Below the pieces are notes generated by a model that saw only the letters and a program-made list of their open reading frames with translations, did no database searches and was not told the origin of the DNA. A stretch of 64,000 bases of DNA from Chamaecrista fasciculata (taxonomy: Eukaryota; Streptophyta; Magnoliopsida; Fabales; Fabaceae), in assembly GCA_003254925.1 (NCBI GenBank), contig QANZ01029234.1, positions 28,689 through 92,688 of the forward strand. The letters are read 5' to 3'. Shown piece after piece: positions 56,590 through 64,000 of the stretch. The number at the start of each line of letters is the position of its first letter. Positions within the stretch are counted from its first letter, which is position 1. The position numbers were made by a program, and so were the translations under genes.

Positions 56590-58170
56590 TAATTTGATTG
56601 GATTATAATTTTATTGGATTATAATCAAATGATTAAATTTTGAAAAAGGGAATTTTTAGGATGTGAAATTATTTAAATAGGTATGTAATGATTGAGTTTG
56701 GTACTTGGTAGATAGAAGAGTGTGTAAATTGATATATTGTATAAGGGTAAAACTGGAATAGAATATTAATTTTTAACTTTTTGGTTTTTGTAGATAATTT
56801 AAGTTGTTTGGATAAAAAAATTTGGAAACTAGATTTTTTTTTAATGAGATTTTTTGCATTGGGATTTGATAAATTATTTTGAGCTTTTTCTAGATTATTT
56901 TGATAAATTATTCAATTTGATAACTATACATACTATAATTACAATAATCGTATATTACCCAAATAATTTCCTATGATGACACTTACTTTTTGGTCCTTCA
57001 TTCTGTATTGACTTAACGAATCAGTCGCTTAAAAAAATACGAGTTGGTTGGTTTATGTAATGTTAAAATTGTGAACGACTTAGTCCCTAGGTTAAAATAA
57101 CAGTCATTGTTTATTTGCTCCTCTCTCTATATTAAGACTATAATTATTTAATTTCATCAAAATAAATTTTAGATAAAAAAAATTTGAATTTTGAGCTATC
57201 TAATTTTACCGAGTTAACACATCAGTCTTTAATAGCAAAAACAAAAATTGAAAACATATCAAGTTGTTCCAAAATAGTGATGAATTGTTATTTAAAATCA
57301 AATTTTTAAATATTTTGGTTGAATTTATTTTTTGAATTTATATAGTTAATTTTTTAAATAAGAGAGATATAAATTATTTTTAATAATAAAAATATAATAC
57401 TAATTAATATTTAAATAAAAAATAAATTAGTATTATTATTTTATTAAATATAAAAAATTATTAAAAGTAAAAAATTTAATTATAATAATTTGACCAAAGT
57501 CCAATTTTAGTCCGTCATGTTTGCTCAAAGTTCTATTTTGGTCCCTTAAGTTTTTTCCGTTTCATTTTGGTCCCTCATGTTTGCTCAAAGTTTCATTTTG
57601 GTCCTTAAAGTTTTTTTATTTCGTTTTGTCCCCTCAGTTTTCTTAAAAGTTCCACTATTAGTCCCTGGCTCTTTTCCATCTAGTTTTTTCGTTAAAAAAA
57701 AGAAAAAAAAACTAAAGGGAAGGACCTAAATGGAAAAGAGTAGGGACTAACGGTGAAACTATTTAGAAACTTGAATGATCAAAACAGAACTCTGAGCAAA
57801 CATGAGGGACCAAAATGAAACTTTAAACAAACATGAGGGACCAAAACAAAACGAAAAAAACTTGAGGAACCAAAACAAAACGAATAAAATTTGAGGGACC
57901 AAAACAGAACTTTGAACAAACATGTGGGACCAAAATAGGACTTTGACCTAATAATTTAGAAAAAAATGTTAGAACTTAGAAGGAATTGGTGAAAAGTGAT
58001 GCTACAGAGAGAAATTGTTGTAGCTGTAATAAATGATTGGTGATATAAAATGACTAAAATGTCATTTGAGTATATTTGAATATATATTGAAGTATAGTTA
58101 ATTATAGGTATGTTATATTACAATTAGATTATAATCTAATCTGAAACAAACAATATAATTTTAAATTTTG
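56590..58170. mobile_element. Decayed PIF-like MITE relic split by a foldback
   Basis: The left part shares 'ggatgtgaaattat' and 'ggtatgtaatgattg' with the MITE at 1437, and the right part shares its 'gagtataggtaattataggt' text in altered form. The middle is interrupted by the element at 57492-57948. Ends are approximate. Confidence 0.5.
57492..57948. mobile_element. 457-bp foldback element
   Basis: Perfect 9-bp copies of TAATAATTT flank it (57483-57491 and 57949-57957). The two halves are inverse copies built from 'tttggtccctcatgtttgct' and 'caaagttctattttggtccc' phrases, meeting near 57700. Non-coding. The 9-bp duplication suggests Mutator-like mobilisation. Confidence 0.9.
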
Positions 58171-58730
58171 GGATAAAATCATGTTATAATTTGAAAGATT
58201 CTTTAAATGAACTAACCTTAAACAACATCAATAATTTTTAAAAAACGATGAGGAGAAAATCACTTAAACAGTATTATTAGTCTTTGCTTAAACCGTTACA
58301 CGGATAGACAGGAAAAACCTATAGTTTAACCCAAAACTTACACTCTTTCGCCACGCTTTATTTTTATTTAATTTTCTTCTTTTTGGTTTCAATTTACTGC
58401 CATATCTGTTTTTACCATATGCTTCGTTGGCAATGTCAGCCAGCATCACTGGCATTTATTCACTTACTTGAATCATATTTACCTATTTTGCTTCTTTGAT
58501 CTCAAATTGAAGGGATTATTGTGTGTGGTTTTTTTCTTACATTCAATTGTGTGAATTACATACATACCATAAAGTGATCAAATACTCGTTACATGTTCAG
58601 CAGTGACGAATGGATCATACTCATTTGTTTGAGACAATTAATATTTCTGTCTCTCTCTCTCTCTCTGTCTCTCATGAATATAATATGCAATTTCCTCCAG
58701 AGTTCATATTTCTTTAACTAATTCTTGCAG

Positions 58731-61700
58731 TTGAACTTCTCAAAGTTAAGGGAAAAAGGATTGCTGGCCAACGTGGAAGTTCTCTTGGCGCTCACATGAA
58801 CCTCTTTGATAAATTTGCCAAAGTTGTTAAGGTGAAATCACAAGAATAATAGAACTTTTTTAATTTTGTTGAATTTGATATTCTCATTGGTATTCTTTTA
58901 ATTTGCAGTCATATTCAAATGCCAACATAAGTTCCTTTGAAGACCCAGAGAAAATATTAGAGCAAAAATTTCTTGAAATTAATGAGGACTTGACAAAGAT
59001 GTGTCAAGCTACAGCACAGGTTAATTACATATTATTGGCTTTGCATTGAGACTTTTTCTTTTTAATTGATATCTATGTTGTTAACTAGCCTTCAGTCAGC
59101 ATGTGTTTTTCTTTTTCCTTTCAAAATTGTTTTTATTAGGATTCAGAGTATCTCCCAACAATGATTCATAGATCAAACAAATATATGAAAATGCGGACCA
59201 TAGAGAAGAATAGATGAACACAAACAATTTTCTGTGGTTCGGTCAGTGTGACCTACATCCATCCAAGAACAAGTAACTTCACTATAAAGAATTAGGAGGC
59301 GTTTGGTACACGGATTGAAAAAATAATCTCAGGATTATGAGCTCCGGGCTAGAGTAATTCGACGTTTGGTAAGCGGATTGGAAAATTAGCCCCAGGAATA
59401 TTGTATTCCCAAGAATAGGATAATTTCCTAAAATAGCTATTTTCTAATCCCACCCTAGGGGGTGGGATTAGTCTAATCCCATGACGTGGGATTATTTTTC
59501 TCATCCAAAATTACTTTATTACTCCTAATTAATTTCCTCTAATTAATTAATTCTTTCACTACAAACCTCGGTCACTTTTCATCTTTGTCATTTTACAACT
59601 CTTTGTTGAGTTAGACTTTTTTAGACAATTTTATTATGTTGAGAATTATGGACATTGTGTTATGAAATAGTATTTTTCTCATGAATCAATTAATGTTATT
59701 TAAAAATTTTAATTATGATATAATTATTTCTTTATGATATAGTATTTTTCTCATGAATTTTTTTTGAAGAATTTCTACATTTGATAAACTATTGGTTGGT
59801 TGAGAATAAAAAGTCAAGGGCATATTTATAGGCATCTCAAACCCTAGATCCACAATGATTACTTAACCTAAGCCCCATAGGCCCAAGTACTTAATTCCTT
59901 AGCCACCAAGAATTCTATCCCAAAATATATGGTAACTAACCTAAAAGATTACACAAGATATCCCAAATCTTAACAAATAAGATCACAATCTTTACAGTTT
60001 TGCGTGTTGAAATCTTCCTTGATTATACATGAGTTCTTGAAAGCATGTTATTTTGCCTGTTGATTGTGGGGTAAAGCTGAACAGCCTTCAAAGTTTATAA
60101 CATAGCATTTTCTCCTACCTATGTTGTATGCCTCTATCTATCTCTTTTTTTGCCCCTGCCCTCTTCCCCTTCCCATTTCTTTTACTATTATTATTTTTTT
60201 CCCTCTCTCACCTTTCTTTTTATTCAATTGCCCCTTTCTGTCTTAATTAAGGTATTGGAATCTCAGAAGCTATTGGAAAACAACTACAAATCCACACAAG
60301 AAGCATCTGCAAAGTGGTAATATGTGGAAGGGTTACTATTTTGATTTGCTTTAGTTGTTTACCGTATAGATACTAGCCCTTTGCTTTGCATGGAATAGGT
60401 ACTTTAGAGCAGAACTTGCCAGTTTGAAAGATGACGAAGATCTTTAACGTGAAGCTTTGAAGTGGCATAAATCATATGAAGTATGTTCTCATCTTGTTGA
60501 ATACTTTGGCACTAAAATATCTCCAAATTTCTAAGATTAGGTTGTATACGTAGATTTATGAATTATGTGGTCATTTTGGTTTCCTTTGGCAAGGCATTTT
60601 CCTTGGTCATTATGTGTTTAAGGGAGCTGAAGTTAGTTCAGATTAGCATTTTTAATGATAAACCTCTCAGCATTTGGTCTCTGTAAAATGCTCCACTTAT
60701 ACATACAGCTCACTTTATCTCATAATTGCTACAAGTAAATAAGTGACAATGCTGCTAATAGTGTTCTACTATTGTAGATTTTTAACCAATTGGACTTTTA
60801 ATTGACTGATTCAGGAAAGTGCAGCTGCAACAGTTATATAACATATAAATGCCTTATCATACACATCACATGATGAACTATTTGAAGGATAAATGATGCT
60901 TAATCTGAGCCTTTGAAATATTTCAGGATAATGCGACTGCTTTGAAAGCGCAACTTGAACTACAAAAGGGTGTTGTTGAAAACCTTGTCTCTAATATCCT
61001 GGTGAGCTAAAATGTTCTTAGGGACCTATGATGCTCATGCTAGCTTTTTGATGTGTTCCTTAAATTTTATATATTGTAGTTTTAATTTGGAGATGAAGAT
61101 ACATGAGGCAAGATTTAAGACGGATACAGTAAAAGCCAAAGCTCAATCTGCAAAGTTTGTCATTAGTACCGTTTTCTCACCACAGTCCTCTAATTTCTCT
61201 AATTTCTCTGGTCCTTCTAATTGTGGCTTTTGGTTGATGTTCCTTTAGGATTGCAACCAAAATCGATGAGATGCTGGGAAATCTCAATAAAAGTGTTGCT
61301 CTTTCTGCTTCTGGAATGATTGAAGAGAAAAGTAAGAGAATTTTGGACATCGATATACGTTGAAAATACTTATACATGGTATTGTTAATACTATGAAATA
61401 AATTAATATGTTAAGAATTTCTAAAGGGTGTCTTTAATTATGTAGTGTCTTTAATTTGGTTAATGTATTTAGAATATTGTGATCCATGTATCTAGATTAA
61501 TGTGATCCATGTATCTAGATTGATGTGATTCATGTATAGAAAATTAATAGGTACTTGAATCTAGTCATTGGTATAAGTCTATAAATACCCTCATATAGTT
61601 GATGCATTTTGGTAAGCCAAGTATTTTGAATATAGAGAGATAATTCAGAAAAATACTTTTCTCTTATTTTCTAACAGGTATACACCTCTCATCTCTCTGC

Positions 61701-62410
61701 TCCTCCCTCTCTCCCCACCATTTCGTTTCTCTCTAAACCACTGAGGCTTGCAATTTGATAAGTTTCATAAATTATGAGAACAATGCCCTCTTGCATGCTC
61801 ATAACAAGGATAACGTTGGGACACAATATATGTAAAATTTGCTTATCCAAAACCAAAGTAAGGTCTCAAGAAACTAGTCATGAACCTTTACTTATCAGCT
61901 TAAACTTTTATGCTCTAGTGATCCTCAATAAGGAGGTCTCTGTAATTTTTGCATATTTGCTGACATATTAAGAAATTGGTGGCAAAGAATGTCTCTAGTT
62001 CAAGGGTCATTTTGTATTCTCTTGATTTGGCTTCAAGTATGAGCAAACAATACACTTTTTTTTTTAAGTATTATCTCTCAGCCTCTACCAGCTAAAGTGC
62101 ATTGATTTCTGAACTTTTTTTCTCTTTGAAAAGGTAGAAATAATATATATAATTGATCATAAAGTTTCTGATTGGTACGTAATTATTGAGTGATTTTCCT
62201 GCCAAAATCATCTTTCTTGGGTGCATATGGACTTTTATACTCAATATTGGAGGCCAATGGCTGCTGTTTGTGTATACATTAACTATGGCATCTGATTTTT
62301 CTTTTAGCTTCTTGCTCATATTATTTGCTGTTATCTTGATAGTGTTGGCGGCAATGGAGTTGCAAACTGAAGCACTTGGTCAGTTGACCAGCGATTATCT
62401 TGAAGGGAAG
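58731..62410 (+). pseudogene. VIPP1: Broken copy of VIPP1 (IM30), seven exons with introns kept
   Basis: Exon-like blocks at 58731-58831, 58909-59019, 60252-60316, 60399-60480, 60927-61001, 61080-61148, 61249-61331 and 62343-62410 (the third and fourth share one split Trp codon) read in order as the PspA/IM30 core of VIPP1: 'MNLFDKFAKVVK', '[19 protein letters not shown]', 'NATALKAQLELQKGVVENLV', 'ALGQLTSDYLEGK'. VIPP1 is a chloroplast ESCRT-III-like protein that maintains thylakoids. This copy has a TAA stop at 60445-60447 (normally DLAREALKRRKS), a frame slip at the 61001/61080 junction, and changes at conserved sites such as MRQATAQ to MCQATAQ. The transit peptide exon is not found and the C-terminal exon is missing or beyond the window. 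Introns are kept, so it arose by DNA duplication and not by retrocopying. A working gene elsewhere is expected. Confidence 0.88.
59135..60000. repeat. Nested dispersed repeats in the long VIPP1-copy intron
   Basis: The outer text ('ttctgtggttcggtcagtgt', then 'gcatatttataggcatctca' and 'aaccctagatccacaatgat') belongs to a common plant dispersed repeat of uncertain class. It is interrupted near 59293 by DNA starting 'ggaggcgtttggtacacgga' after TTA, as in PIF-like MITEs. The right end of the inner element is not clear. Confidence 0.4.
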
Positions 62411-63034
62411 GTAGTAAATTTTGTATCTTAGTTAATCTTTGAATTTTAATATATCAATGACCCTATCGCCTCTGAAAATAAAAACATGAAAGAAAGGAAA
62501 AGAATTACATTTCTTCTATTTCTTCTAAGGATGCAATTTACCCCCACAAACGGGAATCCCTGCGGTTATTGCCTCGTGGAGATCCCTCAGATGCGGGGAA
62601 AAATTCCCTGTGGAGGTGGGGATAGAAAATTTTTTTATACCCCTGTCCCGTGGGGTCTCCGTCCCCGAAAATTATGAACTTATAATAGGACTAAATTAAA
62701 ATATTTTTGTTGTACAAGGACTCAATTTATAATTTGCTCTTTCTATCATTATGATATTGTTTCACTCCTTTCAATCTTACCCTACCCGTCACTTGACTCA
62801 CTTCATCTTCATCTTCGGTCACTCACTCTTTCCTCCTCCACAACTTCAACCTTCAACCTTCAACCTCCAACCTCCATCACATCGGTCCCTCATTCACTCT
62901 TTCTTCATCCTTCAACACAGTTCGTCGTTTCCTGCCATCGTAGTTTTAGTTCGTCCTTGTTACCGTTGTTCATCCACCACGCTTCTTCAATACAAAATAC
63001 ACATGGGTTTCACTCATATTATTTTTGTTTAGTC

Positions 63035-63060
63035 TATATATATATATATATATATATATA
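63035..63060 (+). repeat. (TA)n microsatellite
   Basis: Thirteen TA units in a row. Confidence 0.9.
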
Positions 63061-63098
63061 TTCGGTAGTTGATGATCCAGTTTGTGTCACGTTTGCAG

Positions 63099-63188
63099 CA
63101 TACTATTTGTAGATTTACCTGCTAACACTGGATTTTCCTATACAACTCTTCCTGTTGAAATTCAACAAAGTGATTCCAAACAAATCCA
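63099..63188 (+). pseudogene. Serine carboxypeptidase-like exon fragment
   Basis: After a good splice acceptor (tttgcag, 63092-63098) the frame reads 'ILFVDLPANTGFSYTTLPVE' then IQQSDSKQ. This is the conserved SCPL stretch usually written IIF(L/V)DxPVGTGFSY, just upstream of the catalytic Ser exon. Here PVGTG has become PANTG. The frame then runs into a 38-bp tandem duplication, and nothing more of the peptidase follows. It was most likely taken up by the surrounding element together with an intron border. Confidence 0.75.
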
Positions 63189-63226
63189 CCTGTTGAAATT
63201 CAACAAAGTGATTCCAAACAAATCCA
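63151..63226 (+). repeat. 38-bp tandem duplication inside the SCPL piece
   Basis: Two identical 38-bp units, 63151-63188 and 63189-63226, each starting 'cctgttgaaattcaacaaag'. 38 is not a multiple of 3, so the duplication shifts the frame. Confidence 0.95.
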
Positions 63227-63432
63227 ACAATGTGTATTATATTGGTTCTATATCGTCATTGATGATGTTCCAACATTTCTTTATTTTGAAAAATATTGAT
63301 TTTATATTGTGTTCTTTGTGAGCCGGGGATCCCCGCGGAGACCGTGAGAAGTCAGGGAACGAGGATGGGGAAAAAGTATCCCCATGTTGGGGATCGGGAA
63401 CGGAGACGGGGGAACTTGGGGTTGGTGGGGAC

Positions 63433-63873
63433 TAGACCTGATCATGAGCCTGAAAGCCCGTCCGGCCTAATTTAGCCGGCCCGTGATTACTGATTACTCA
63501 CGTCTCAATTTGAGCATTTGTATAATTAATTAGCTTGAGCATTTATATAATTGATTAATAATTAATCACACAGTATGAGATCATTCTGTTTGAATTATAT
63601 GATATTATGTAGCAGATTAAAATTATAAAAGATTTGCGTTAAAATTATATGTTTTTATAATTAGGTGAAGGTAGTGAAATCTTTTCCCTTGTTTTAATTT
63701 TGTTCACAAAAAAAAGAAGCCCGCAATCAAGCCTGGACCACATTTATAAAAAACGGGCCGAGCTCGGCCCGAATTAAAACGGGCTCGGGCCCAGGCTCGG
63801 GCTTAATTTTAGTTCATTACTACCCCTAAAGTCCAGCTCGTATTTTAGCGAGCCCGGCCCGCGATCAGGTCTA
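63433..63873. mobile_element. 441-bp hAT-like MITE, nested
   Basis: The ends are tagacctgatca and tgatcaggtcta in inverted form (right end reads cgatcaggtcta). Perfect 8-bp copies of GTGGGGAC flank it (63425-63432 and 63874-63881), as expected of hAT. It is dense in GGCCCG/CGGGCC motifs and non-coding. It landed inside the GC-rich end of the element 62531-63930. Confidence 0.9.
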
Positions 63874-64000
63874 GTGGGGACGGGGACGGGGAGTACTTCC
63901 CACGCCCCCGTCCCGCGGGTTGCCATTCATGTACAGTTTGCTTTTATACTTAGAGAAGAGTGATGGTAGATGAGAATTTAGGGGTGTTCATGGGCGGACC

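Larger units (their letters stand above)
62531..63930. mobile_element. GC-rich-ended DNA element carrying gene fragments
   Basis: Both edges are rich in CCCCGTCCCC/GGGGACGGGG text (62531-62675 on the left, 63321-63424 plus 63882-63925 on the right, ending 'cccgcgggttgccattc'), a pattern common to a plant family of TIR elements. The inside holds a serine carboxypeptidase-like exon piece, a CT-rich tract (62750-62960) and a TA microsatellite (63035-63060). A hAT element interrupts the right end. Exact ends and target duplication are not resolved. Confidence 0.6.

Noticed and set aside
59135-60000. Calling the 'gtggttcggtcagtgtgacc' repeat an LTR element
   Set aside because: I see no paired terminal repeats, primer site or coding parts, so the class is left open.
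61774-61971. Short frame in the last long intron of the VIPP1 copy
   Set aside because: No domain and no match to VIPP1. It lies in ordinary intron DNA.

Overview
The window is nuclear DNA from a flowering plant, most likely a eudicot. It is AT-rich, its protein genes are split by GT-AG introns, and its proteins match well-known plant families closely. Dozens of short terminal-inverted-repeat (TIR) elements carry the 'TTTTGGTCCCT' type of sequence, which is familiar from legumes and some other fabids. I cannot name the species.

Six genes look intact, and I could follow each from ATG to stop with exon phases that add up. They are a CASP-like membrane protein (5398-6692, +), a bHLH transcription factor (13940-14938, +), the RING/CHY ubiquitin ligase MIEL1 (16503-20400, -, 12 exons), a class 3 lipase (24259-28397, -, 10 exons), an ISWI chromatin remodeller of the CHR11/CHR17 type (32671-41077, +, 25 exons) and the receptor-like cytoplasmic kinase PBL27 (43878-48786, -, 5 exons). 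The last four stand in the same order as I recall for Arabidopsis At5g18650, At5g18640/30, At5g18620 and At5g18610, so this is a conserved block. The genes do not form a pathway. MIEL1 and PBL27 both act in immunity, but their closeness is most simply old synteny.

The left 13 kb around the CASP-like gene is a diverged tandem duplication of its 3' flank, cut up by insertions. These include a 1.3-kb Mutator-like element with a perfect 9-bp target duplication and a captured gene piece, and an insert carrying a broken RNase H domain. Between and inside the conserved genes lie many TIR and foldback elements. Four are almost complete inverted repeats of 0.45-1.25 kb that would transcribe as long hairpins.

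The right third (49-64 kb) has no intact gene. It holds an exon-intron scrap of the ISWI gene moved 18 kb downstream, a seven-exon broken copy of VIPP1, two nested repeat clusters, and a GC-rich element that has taken up a serine carboxypeptidase-like exon and was itself hit by a hAT element with a perfect 8-bp target duplication. Runs of N at six places mark assembly joins; two are flanked by identical sequence and are probably artefacts. I see no CRISPR array, no operon, no tRNA or rRNA gene, and no clearly new system.
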